6,433 bases of DNA from Erysipelotrichaceae bacterium (GTDB taxonomy: Bacteria; Bacillota_I; Bacilli_A; Erysipelotrichales; Erysipelotrichaceae): the NCBI GenBank assembly GCA_016302195.1, contig JAEDOA010000090.1:1-6433 (forward strand), read 5' to 3'. The first letter of the stretch is position 1; each line of letters begins with the position of its first letter. Made by a program: the position numbers and the translations under genes. The notes below the pieces were generated by a model that had not been told where the DNA came from, did no database searches, and saw nothing but the letters and a program-made list of their open reading frames with translations. This document shows positions 1 through 5,910 of the stretch, in pieces.

Positions 1-20
1 TTTTAAAGCAAAATCCCTAT

Positions 21-58
21 AAACAAAAATGGGATATACCCGAAGGTATACCCCATTT
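21..58 (-). terminator. Intrinsic terminator with TTCG loop, minus strand
   Basis: On the minus strand a 14-bp stem (arms at 45-58 and 27-40, one G-U wobble) closes on a TTCG tetraloop (41-44). It is followed directly by a T-rich tract on that strand (21-30). The plus-strand reading has no T-run after the hairpin, so the direction is minus. It would end transcripts coming from the 106-residue gene and the secreted-protein remnant. Confidence 0.82.
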
Positions 59-81
59 GCGATCGCATAGCAATCAATGAA

Positions 82-128
82 CTAGATTAATGATATTTTA
101 CTGGTTTTATTAGTAAATATCAATCTAG
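82..128. repeat. Imperfect inverted repeat
   Basis: The left arm (82-88 CTAGATT, then 92-102 GATATTTTACT) pairs with the right arm (112-121 AGTAAATATC, then 122-128 AATCTAG). A 3-nt insertion (89-91) and one bulged T interrupt the pairing, and the loop is 9 nt. No T-run follows on either strand, so it is not a good terminator. It may be an mRNA 3'-end structure, a protein site, or a relic of a mobile-element end; nothing visible decides between these. Confidence 0.45.
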
Positions 129-157
129 AGTGATCAATTTCCACATTCTATCAGCTC

Positions 158-265
158 TTAATACTCCCACACCAACTTAGAAAGCTGATTTCTCCTGCTC
201 ATGCTACTATCGGCCTTCCAATGTGTCGCCTTTAACAACCATACCTTTTTTCCTAAAGTCTTTAA
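158..265 (-). pseudogene. C-terminal remnant of a small secreted-protein gene
   Basis: The minus strand is open for 36 codons between a TGA (266-268) and a TAA (158-160). It ends in a peptide (…KADSSMSRRNQLSKLVWEY) that closely matches the end of the secreted protein at 1893-2369 (…KADRNMSRRNKLSKLVWG). Bases 167-217 align with 1899-1949 with 7 mismatches in 51. Further upstream, GKKVWLLKATHW resembles RKKLYVFVTTW of the intact copy, but about 15 residues that lie between these blocks in the full gene are missing. No signal peptide, start codon or N-terminal body remains. It is best read as a truncated, internally deleted paralogue. Confidence 0.72.
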
Positions 266-299
266 TCAACAAAATGAGTGTCAAGGGACTATTCAACTC

Positions 300-620
300 T
301 CAATCATTCCACTCCAAAATCTGGTCTATCCAGTTCGTTACTTCCTTACTAAAATCAGCTAAATCTTCCCTGTTAATCACACCGGCGTTCATTAGACTTA
401 GAATTTCTACAAAAAAGTCACTGCGCCTAATATCAATAGCCACACCTGGCGACTTGACATCCTGACGGATTCTTTTTTTCAACTTCCAGAAATTAGTCGA
501 AGGATTATTATTTTCACTTAAGAGAGCAATATATTCTTTGTTGAGTTTAGCCATATATCTTTCCTGCCACTTGGGAAGCAAGCTTCTATATAATCTCCAA
601 TCATAATCAGATACTTCCAT
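300..620 (-). CDS. Small cytosolic protein of unknown function (106 aa)
   Basis: This ATG-started gene has a usable AAGGG ribosome binding site 8 nt upstream. The product is mostly charged and probably helical, with no signal peptide or membrane segment. It opens with a DYDWRLYRSLLPKWQERYM block and has a central NPSTNFWKLKKRI block. From memory, short proteins with these blocks are widespread in Firmicutes and are sometimes labelled 'multidrug transporter'. That label cannot be right for a protein without membrane helices. No catalytic motif is recognisable. It lies 81 nt downstream of the abi gene in the same direction with its own ribosome binding site, so it may be co-transcribed. A perfect 12-bp palindrome sits 18 nt before its start. 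The function is unknown. Confidence 0.8.
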   Translation of the reverse strand: MEVSDYDWRLYRSLLPKWQERYMAKLNKEYIALLSENNNPSTNFWKLKKRIRQDVKSPGVAIDIRRSDFFVEILSLMNAGVINREDLADFSKEVTNWIDQILEWND

Positions 621-637
621 ATGCTTTGCCCTTTTCT

Positions 638-649
638 ACGTAATTACGT
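638..649. promoter_or_regulatory. Perfect 12-bp palindrome, possible operator
   Basis: ACGTAATTACGT reads identically on both strands and lies 18 nt upstream of the 106-residue gene's ATG, inside the 81-nt gap after abi. The position suits a dimeric repressor site or promoter overlap. No confident -35/-10 pair was found around it, so the role is inferred from symmetry and position only. Confidence 0.35.
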
Positions 650-701
650 TTTGTAAAACACCGGTCTTCAGAGAATCAGTTTTAATTTCTAGCATTTATG
701 T

Positions 702-1688
702 TTATATCCAATACTCATAATCATCAGGAAAGTGCATGCACTTTAAAATTTTCTCATTTATTTGAGAATTAAATTGATTATTAGCATTGGTTAACAATTT
801 CTTTATAGAATCACTCATAGTAACATACTCAGTTCTATCAAGAACTAACCGAAGACTAATTATTAATTCAAATACGCCTGGTTGACTTTGAATTGGTAAC
901 TCACTCTGTCCTAATACGTTCTTGATAGACCGCATATTAGGGCCTCTATCTATAACTTTGGAATATGTTATTTCATTATGAGCAACTGCATTTCTAAACA
1001 TATTAACCATATGATTAATATGTTCTATAATTTCTGGCATGATCGCATTTGTTTGGCTCAAATTATAAGTGATTTTATATCTTTGAGTAAAATCTCGTGA
1101 TATTTTTTGTCTTATTTCTTCTTTACAATTTAAATAGAAATAATTCAAATCACCAAATGTCATAAATTCAGTCAATACCCACAAAGGAATACAATCGTGA
1201 TGATTTAAATAATGTTTTATTGCATTATTTCCTCTTTTACGACTCTCCTGCTCTATTTTATTTGCTAAGGAGCTCGTGGTTTTCAAGACCCGCACAGTAT
1301 TATGCTCATCATGATTAAAATTATTAATATCTAAATATGAATAGTTTTCTGGAAAAGACTCAGAAAATCTGTATGCTAATTCTGCACCTAAACTAGCTTC
1401 ATATGATAGTAATCCATTGTATAAAATTGCTCTTAGTTTCTTATCAAATTCATAAAGATTTACAAAGTCTTCAAATCTTATTCCAATAATATATTGATGA
1501 GGAATAAGTGCCACTCCATGTTCATTCTTTTTAAGAAAAAGATTTTTATAACCATTGATTAAGCTATAATAGCCTCGTTTCATCAATTCATTTTTGGTAT
1601 AATCCTCATTTTGAATTATTATTCCTTTTCCTTTTAAAAGATTTACTTGCTCTTCCAAAGTATGAAAGGGTCTGTCACTATTTTCCAT
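702..1688 (-). CDS. Abi_2 family (AbiD/AbiF-type) abortive infection protein
   Basis: The 328-residue protein matches the Abi_2 family. It has an N-terminal KRGYYSLINGYK block (about 38-48), LYEFDKKLR (78-86), PLWVLTEFMTFGDLNYFY (168-185) and RNAVAH (R232 to H237). RNAVAH is the Rx4H motif of HEPN ribonuclease-type domains, with Asn238 after His. Members such as lactococcal AbiD and AbiF stop phage growth, and the HEPN motif points to RNA cleavage as the toxic activity. The ATG at 1688 is preferred over an in-frame TTG at 1700 because GGAG (1695-1698) lies 6 nt before the ATG and overlaps the region just after the TTG. The gene is notably AT-rich and contains many rare-type codons, in keeping with transfer. 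A structured leader lies directly upstream. No membrane or export signal is seen. Confidence 0.9.
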   Translation of the reverse strand: MENSDRPFHTLEEQVNLLKGKGIIIQNEDYTKNELMKRGYYSLINGYKNLFLKKNEHGVALIPHQYIIGIRFEDFVNLYEFDKKLRAILYNGLLSYEASLGAELAYRFSESFPENYSYLDINNFNHDEHNTVRVLKTTSSLANKIEQESRKRGNNAIKHYLNHHDCIPLWVLTEFMTFGDLNYFYLNCKEEIRQKISRDFTQRYKITYNLSQTNAIMPEIIEHINHMVNMFRNAVAHNEITYSKVIDRGPNMRSIKNVLGQSELPIQSQPGVFELIISLRLVLDRTEYVTMSDSIKKLLTNANNQFNSQINEKILKCMHFPDDYEYWI

Positions 1689-1694
1689 ATCTAT

Positions 1695-1698
1695 CTCC
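1695..1698 (-). promoter_or_regulatory. Ribosome binding site setting the abi start
   Basis: GGAG on the minus strand is 6 nt from the ATG at 1688, which fixes that codon as the start. It begins immediately after the T-tract of the upstream hairpin, so only transcripts that pass the hairpin carry it. Confidence 0.7.
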
Positions 1699-1750
1699 AA
1701 AACAAAAACCTTGATAACAATATTCGTAAAAAATATTATATCAAGGTTTT
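1699..1750 (-). terminator. Hairpin plus U-tract just before abi (attenuator-like)
   Basis: On the minus strand AAAACCTTGATA (1739-1750) pairs with TATCAAGGTTTT (1705-1716), and an inner AATATT/AATATT pair (1732-1737 with 1719-1724) extends the stem past a small bulge. The loop is about 7 nt. TTTTTGTTTT follows (1699-1708), partly overlapping the lower stem. The structure is AT-rich but long. It lies between the leader promoter and the abi ribosome binding site, so it should limit readthrough into abi. Confidence 0.65.
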
Positions 1751-1784
1751 GTTTAGTTTAGAACCTACTCCTAGTGCCTCTAAA

Positions 1785-1790
1785 CTTGAT
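1785..1790 (-). promoter_or_regulatory. Possible antiterminator strand
   Basis: The minus-strand ATCAAG here repeats the ATCAAG in the 3' arm of the terminator (1710-1715). Both can pair with the same CTTGAT (1740-1745). Pairing with this upstream copy would stop the terminator forming. The match is only 6 bp, so chance is possible, but order and spacing follow a classic attenuator. Confidence 0.4.
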
Positions 1791-1804
1791 CTGTAAGTAT
1801 CTAT

Positions 1805-1833
1805 AGTATACATGCGTTATTTACAATTATCAA
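1805..1833 (-). promoter_or_regulatory. Promoter for the abi leader
   Basis: On the minus strand the -35 TTGATA (1828-1833) and -10 TATACT (1805-1810) are separated by exactly 17 nt, each matching the sigma-A consensus at 5 of 6 positions. Transcription would begin near 1798. It is the best promoter match found for any minus-strand gene here. Confidence 0.72.
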
Positions 1834-1892
1834 GATATTCGACAAACAGACTATCCAACTCCTCAGTCCTACAACCACTGTAAAACCTCTAT

Positions 1893-2369
1893 TTAACCCC
1901 AAACCAACTTAGAAAGCTTATTTCTTCTGCTCATGTTTCTGTCGGCTTTATAGTTTTTTCTGGCTGCGGATTTGCTCTTATAATACGTGTTCGGCCAAGT
2001 AGTGACAAATACATAGAGCTTTTTACGGTTATTAGTGACATACGCAGCTGTTGTTTCACTGCGTGGATAGCTCATTCGTATTCTATTACCCTTGCTGCTA
2101 ATCAACTGGTGTGAGCTGGAAACCGTTGAACTGACCTTGGCATTATATGCCCGTTTAGTAAATTTGTAAGTTCTCACCTTACCGCCATCAGCATAGCCGG
2201 ATAAATTAATCTTGGTACGCGTAATCTTGAAGGCCTCAACTTTTCCATTACCAACATAGTAATACCAAGTGCCGCGGAACTTCTTAGGCACTGAGGTCTT
2301 TTGAAAAACAGATGCGCTAACTTGCTCGGATTGATTAGTTACCCAGACTGCTGAAATAGCCAGCAACAT
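1893..2369 (-). CDS. Small basic secreted protein, start codon apparently lost
   Basis: The product is a lactobacillus-type exported protein. A hydrophobic segment and an alanine-ending site (VSA, residues 17-19) precede a mature part with FRGTWYYYVG, many Lys/Arg and Tyr, and a C-terminal NMSRRNKLSKLVWG. No catalytic motif is recognised. The ATG used here (2369) is probably not the ancestral start: the in-frame codons upstream encode KKIKRILAFLAG, a textbook positively charged start to a signal peptide, but between the TAA at 2409-2411 and this ATG there is no ATG, GTG or TTG. The ATG has only a GGG touching it and no proper ribosome binding site. It may be a pseudogene, be initiated at ATC or ATT, or make a shortened signal peptide. 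A truncated paralogue lies at 158-265. Its function is unknown. Confidence 0.68.
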   Translation of the reverse strand: MLLAISAVWVTNQSEQVSASVFQKTSVPKKFRGTWYYYVGNGKVEAFKITRTKINLSGYADGGKVRTYKFTKRAYNAKVSSTVSSSHQLISSKGNRIRMSYPRSETTAAYVTNNRKKLYVFVTTWPNTYYKSKSAARKNYKADRNMSRRNKLSKLVWG

Positions 2370-2427
2370 CCCTGCTAAAAAAGCTAAAATTCTTTTGATT
2401 TTCTTATCTTAATGATTCAATTCAGCA

Positions 2428-2439
2428 TAACTATAGTTA
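2428..2439. promoter_or_regulatory. 12-bp palindrome in the short gap after the protease gene
   Basis: TAACTATAGTTA is a perfect palindrome in the gap between the protease stop and the secreted-protein gene. It includes a TATAGT on the minus strand that could serve as a -10, but no good -35 lies at the right distance. No GC-rich terminator is visible after the protease gene, so some readthrough into the secreted-protein gene is possible. Confidence 0.3.
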
Positions 2440-2461
2440 AATTCAAAAAAGTGTGTTGCCT

Positions 2462-4726
2462 TTACTCATCACTATCATCCCAGTTAATTTCAGTCTCAGC
2501 TTGCTCATTAACCTTTTCTTGAACTTGAATATTTACCTTTGATACAATCCATCCCCTACGAATACATTGTTTGATAAAGCTATCTACCCTATTTTTCCCG
2601 TCTATACTATGCATTGTTACAACCACAGCAAATCTTACTTTAGACTTTTTATAATTTACCAAACGTTCTTTACTAAAAAGTTCAATTTCCCACATTGGTG
2701 AATCATACATTTTTTGAGCTCGACTACGAGGTGAAATCCTCTCCTGAATCACTTTCACATTATCCCATTTTCTATAATTTTTTCGAGCATCTTTTTCTGA
2801 TTCTTTGATAGGTTCTGGCAATGCTTGTTTATTGTTATTGATTGTTTTTATTCCATTCCCTTTAATTCTACCAAAATGTAAATCTAACTCCGTAGCAGTA
2901 TAATCTACCCCTTGATTTCTATAACATTCTGGAAAGTATGCCAAAGTTGCACGAGCTTTATAAGGAAAAGCACCATCTTTTAAAGGAATAGGAATACCAT
3001 CCGTATATGTGTTATATGCTTTAGACTCTCCTGAAATCACAAATCTAATTTCATCATTTGGAACTTCAAGTACATTTTCTATTTTAATAGGAACAACCCC
3101 ATGACCCTTTTTATATTCAGTATCAAAAGTATCTTTATTCCATTTTATTGCCGAATCTATGATCAGAGCTTTAGCTACTTCCCTTGATAAGCCCATTACC
3201 TCCATTAAATATGCCATTTTTCGAGCAATTAAAGGTGCGGCATATGAGGTCCCCATGTGTTGGAAAACCTTTCCATTTTTTCCAATCAAGAAAATTTTGT
3301 TTCGAGTAGTTCCACCATAATATGCAATATCTGGTTTAACGAAAAAAGATAATACAGGACCTTTTCTAGTATAATCGGCCGGTTTTTTTGTCTTTATGTC
3401 TACAGAATTAACTACCAAAGAATTTATTGAATCAGCTGGTGCTCCGATTATCTCACTATCAGTTTTATCAAAATGATTAGTACCCGGTAGCACAAAAATA
3501 ATATCATTGTATTTAGTTTGTAAATTATCTAAAGCAGCAGCTATAGGAGAAATAAAATTATTATTAATAGCTACTTTTTCTCCAAACGAGAAATTCCAGA
3601 CCTTAATATCACGATTCTCTTGTACTATCTTTTCAATTTTTTTAATAATTTCAAAGGCTGAATTTTTCTCTTCATTTGCCACACCAAAATGACGGACTCT
3701 AAACATACCACAGTCATCATTTAAACTTGGATTTAAGGCCGGAGCATTAACTATTAAAGAAGTAACCGCTGTTCCATGATTCAGACTTTGTTCTTCAGAA
3801 TAATTAGGATCATTATGTATTTCTACCCATTTTCCAAAATAATCTTTTTGCCAACAATTAGTATCTATTACTCCAATAATTGGTTGATCTTTAGGCCGAG
3901 GGAGCTTAGGGAGCTTAGGGAGCTGAGACGTATTAACAATATTTTCAGAATTATCGACAGAGATTTTATTTAAATCAGTATTTCCCATAGAAATTAGATA
4001 TGGCGCATTTTGCTTCAATTTAATTGCATCCCTACCCCAAAGACGAAAAGTTGTACTATTTAAGAAATTATCATTATTAACAGTTATTCCTATTCTTTTC
4101 AGTAATTCAATAGTTTGTTCCTGATCATGCTTTCCTTGAAATAAATCATAAATATTAACTATATATGCTTCACCTACTTCAAAATTCACTGTGCTTTCAG
4201 GTACATCTATTCTCTCAGCAAATGATGCATCAACTATAATCTGACCGAATTTGTTCTTACTTAAATTTTTAAACTTGACTTTACTTTTACTATTATTAAA
4301 ATCAAGCATTTTGGGATAATCAATTTTTCCATCGAAGTATGCATCAACAACTTCTTTTGCCTCTTCAAGACGTGATATTGTTTCTTTTACGCTTTGTTCT
4401 GAAACATAATATGTTATTTGATGTTTTTGATAATTGTCTACAAATCTTGCCCCCACAATTGAAGCTGTAGGACTTTTTCTACCGTCTTTTAATAAAAGCT
4501 GAAATCTATTGCTCTTTGCTATTATTCGATTATAAGTAACGGCAACTAGATCTTTTTCAATTAATTTTTCCTTTCGCCAATAATCTAAAATATGCTCTAA
4601 ATTATCTTCTAATGCTTGCAACTTCTTTGAAGTAACAAAATTGTTTCTTTTAAGTAACGGTTTACTACCACCACCTTGACCTTTAGCACCATTTAGTTCC
4701 TTCCGTAGATAAATTAAATCATTCAA
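2462..4726 (-). CDS. Intracellular subtilisin-like (S8) serine protease, AAA+ partner
   Basis: The 754-residue protein has a charged, partly helical N-terminal region (1 to about 265), a Pro/Leu/Lys linker (about 269-278), an S8 protease domain (about 280-550) and a charged C-terminal region to 754. The catalytic triad is visible: Asp288 in IIGVIDT, His317 in NHGTA and Ser494 in GTSYAAP. The oxyanion Asn is probably Asn417 in LPGTNH, not in the usual AGN setting. There is no signal peptide, so it should act in the cytoplasm, unlike secreted subtilases. The start is TTG at 4726: AGGAGG lies 8 nt upstream and the next in-frame Met is near residue 140. The gene begins 3 nt after the ATPase stop, which implies translational coupling. 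From memory, such AAA+/S8 pairs are an antiphage class, and NCBI names like IteA/IteS apply to related pairs; that naming needs checking. The likely role is a protease effector released or directed by the ATPase. Confidence 0.92.
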   Translation of the reverse strand: MNDLIYLRKELNGAKGQGGGSKPLLKRNNFVTSKKLQALEDNLEHILDYWRKEKLIEKDLVAVTYNRIIAKSNRFQLLLKDGRKSPTASIVGARFVDNYQKHQITYYVSEQSVKETISRLEEAKEVVDAYFDGKIDYPKMLDFNNSKSKVKFKNLSKNKFGQIIVDASFAERIDVPESTVNFEVGEAYIVNIYDLFQGKHDQEQTIELLKRIGITVNNDNFLNSTTFRLWGRDAIKLKQNAPYLISMGNTDLNKISVDNSENIVNTSQLPKLPKLPRPKDQPIIGVIDTNCWQKDYFGKWVEIHNDPNYSEEQSLNHGTAVTSLIVNAPALNPSLNDDCGMFRVRHFGVANEEKNSAFEIIKKIEKIVQENRDIKVWNFSFGEKVAINNNFISPIAAALDNLQTKYNDIIFVLPGTNHFDKTDSEIIGAPADSINSLVVNSVDIKTKKPADYTRKGPVLSFFVKPDIAYYGGTTRNKIFLIGKNGKVFQHMGTSYAAPLIARKMAYLMEVMGLSREVAKALIIDSAIKWNKDTFDTEYKKGHGVVPIKIENVLEVPNDEIRFVISGESKAYNTYTDGIPIPLKDGAFPYKARATLAYFPECYRNQGVDYTATELDLHFGRIKGNGIKTINNNKQALPEPIKESEKDARKNYRKWDNVKVIQERISPRSRAQKMYDSPMWEIELFSKERLVNYKKSKVRFAVVVTMHSIDGKNRVDSFIKQCIRRGWIVSKVNIQVQEKVNEQAETEINWDDSDE
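3899..3925 (-). repeat. Three 9-bp tandem units in the protease linker
   Basis: On the minus strand CTCCCTAAG is repeated twice and followed by a third, diverged copy (CTCCCTCGG), encoding LPKLPKLPR immediately before the protease domain. The units are whole codon triplets, so slippage would change linker length by three residues without breaking the frame. Confidence 0.8.
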
Positions 4727-4729
4727 GCA

Positions 4730-5770
4730 TTATTCCTCCTTTAATTTTCTAGATACAGTTGCTCTTGAAGTATCCATAAGTGCGGCACTTTCTCTGATAG
4801 TGAATTTTTCTTTTTTTAATACCTTGGCATCAGGTTGTCTACCTGTAACTGTTTTATATAGTCTAGTCAAATACTCTGTTGGATTATCAGGATTACTAAA
4901 AGCTATGGCCGTTTTAACTATATTTTTCATGTCACCTGGTAACGGAATATTATCGTCATACAAATTTATTATCTTTTTAAATAATCTAGTATCTTTATCT
5001 AACTGAGTCTGTTTATCCAAGTATTCCGTCAAAATTGCAGTAGCAGCATCAATTAGATCTTGCTTAGTATACGTATCAAAATCAACGACGAGATCAAAAC
5101 GTCTAGATAATGCTTTATCAAAATATTGGTATAAGTTTGTAGTTGCTATCAAAACAACATTTGGATTTAATTCATCGAGCCCTTTTAAAACTGCACTAGT
5201 TGCACGCCCCATTTCTCTAACGTCGTTATTCGTCACTCTATCTAAAGCAATAGCATCAATTTCATCCATCAATACAATTATTTCATTTGGTAAAGAATAG
5301 TTATTTATCTCTTTAAACACTTCAGATATATTTTTAGATGTTTGTCCTAAATGGCTATCAACCAACGAATCAAAATCAACTTTTAATAAACGTCGATTTA
5401 ATAAACTTGCAATTATTTTAGTAGTTTCCGTTTTACCTGTTCCAGGTTTACCTTCAAACAAAAACTTATTAATTCCCATACTATGATTTACAGCATTTAT
5501 AATGCCTTTAACGTTATCTGCAATGCTATCAGGTACAGGAAAATATTTACTATGTTTAGTATTCACTTCAACTAAATGATTTAATTTAACATTTAATGAT
5601 TGAGGAGTGAGTACATCATTGGTTGAAACCAAATTAATAATACTGTTCGCCAATTCAGTATCCCCCATCTGTTCAAATTCTTTAGCTATTTCCATTGACT
5701 TTACTTTAAAAGCCGAATCATTTTTATTTACGTGGTATTTTATCAAGTCAACAATATCTTTCTTTTTCAT
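4730..5770 (-). CDS. AAA+ ATPase with C-terminal helix-turn-helix, antiphage pair
   Basis: The 346-residue protein has a helical N-terminal region (about 1-75) followed by an AAA+ module: Walker A GKPGTGKT (107-114), Walker B IVLMDEID (165-172, Asp169 and Glu170), sensor-1 Asn212 in LIATTN, and arginine-finger candidates Arg223/Arg224 in SRRFD. All residues needed for ATP binding and hydrolysis are present. The last 25 residues (TIRESAALMDTSRATVSRKL) look like a resolvase-type helix-turn-helix. The ATG at 5770 is chosen because AGGTGA lies 5 nt before it. An in-frame TTG at 5788 also has an AGGTG upstream, but it overlaps a likely -10 element. It is the first gene of the operon with the S8 protease. 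By analogy with related pairs, it probably senses infection or delivers substrates to the protease, forming a hexamer; that is inference. Confidence 0.9.
   Translation of the reverse strand: MKKKDIVDLIKYHVNKNDSAFKVKSMEIAKEFEQMGDTELANSIINLVSTNDVLTPQSLNVKLNHLVEVNTKHSKYFPVPDSIADNVKGIINAVNHSMGINKFLFEGKPGTGKTETTKIIASLLNRRLLKVDFDSLVDSHLGQTSKNISEVFKEINNYSLPNEIIVLMDEIDAIALDRVTNNDVREMGRATSAVLKGLDELNPNVVLIATTNLYQYFDKALSRRFDLVVDFDTYTKQDLIDAATAILTEYLDKQTQLDKDTRLFKKIINLYDDNIPLPGDMKNIVKTAIAFSNPDNPTEYLTRLYKTVTGRQPDAKVLKKEKFTIRESAALMDTSRATVSRKLKEE
4733..4740 (-). promoter_or_regulatory. Strong ribosome binding site for the protease TTG start
   Basis: AAGGAGG lies inside the last codons of the ATPase gene, about 8 nt before the TTG at 4726. 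An ATG overlapping the ATPase stop (TAATG, 4728-4732) is out of frame and closes after three codons, so the TTG is the real start. Confidence 0.75.
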
Positions 5771-5775
5771 ACTAA

Positions 5776-5781
5776 TCACCT
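5776..5781 (-). promoter_or_regulatory. Ribosome binding site of the ATPase gene
   Basis: AGGTGA sits 5 nt upstream of the ATG at 5770 and favours it over the in-frame TTG at 5788. Confidence 0.6.
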
Positions 5782-5787
5782 GAGTCA

Positions 5788-5796
5788 ATTATAGCA
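5788..5796 (-). promoter_or_regulatory. Extended -10 promoter for the ATPase-protease operon
   Basis: On the minus strand TGCTATAAT is a perfect extended -10 (TGn plus TATAAT). A TTGTCA lies upstream but at 21 nt, too far for a normal -35. The start would fall about 10-12 nt before the ATG, giving a very short leader that begins near the ribosome binding site. Confidence 0.45.
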
Positions 5797-5844
5797 CCTT
5801 TTGAGGTAACTTTGTGACAAATTATATTATTTTGGGCTGGTTAT

Positions 5845-5873
5845 TTGATTTTTAGATAGATATAGTGTAAGAT
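5845..5873 (+). promoter_or_regulatory. Promoter for the DUF2188 gene
   Basis: The -35 TTGATT (5845-5850) and -10 TAAGAT (5868-5873) are separated by 17 nt, and transcription would start near 5880. It is divergent from the ATPase-protease promoter, with about 50 bp between the two -10/-35 regions. Confidence 0.55.
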
Positions 5874-5910
5874 CACTCTTGAAAACTATACAAGGGAGGT
5901 GTTGAAAATT

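Larger units (their letters stand above)
1699..1798 (-). ncRNA. Predicted abi leader RNA / small RNA
   Basis: A transcript from the promoter at 1805-1833 would start near 1798. It would contain a 7-bp hairpin (arms 1779-1785 and 1756-1762) and then end at the strong hairpin and U-tract at 1699-1750, giving an RNA of about 100 nt just ahead of abi. From memory, AbiF-type genes are often preceded by a conserved structured RNA, and the position and size fit that. I could not match the sequence to that motif, so the identity is inference. The alternative is a cis-acting attenuator with no separate function. Confidence 0.58.

Noticed and set aside
58..67. TGCGATCGCA, a perfect 10-bp palindrome
   Set aside because: A GATC-centred palindrome of this length can occur by chance and sits in no recognisable regulatory context.
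232..300. TTGACA as a promoter for the remnant
   Set aside because: A perfect -35 hexamer occurs on the minus strand, but no acceptable -10 lies 16-18 nt downstream.
223..465. Plus-strand open frame of 80 codons
   Set aside because: It is antisense to the 106-residue gene and the remnant; it has no good ribosome binding site and low-complexity composition.
1861..1890. Possible terminator after the secreted-protein gene
   Set aside because: Only a 4-bp CAGT/ACTG pairing is seen, with no T-run.
3507..3973. Two plus-strand open frames inside the protease gene
   Set aside because: Antisense shadows of the S8 coding sequence, which has catalytic motifs throughout this stretch.
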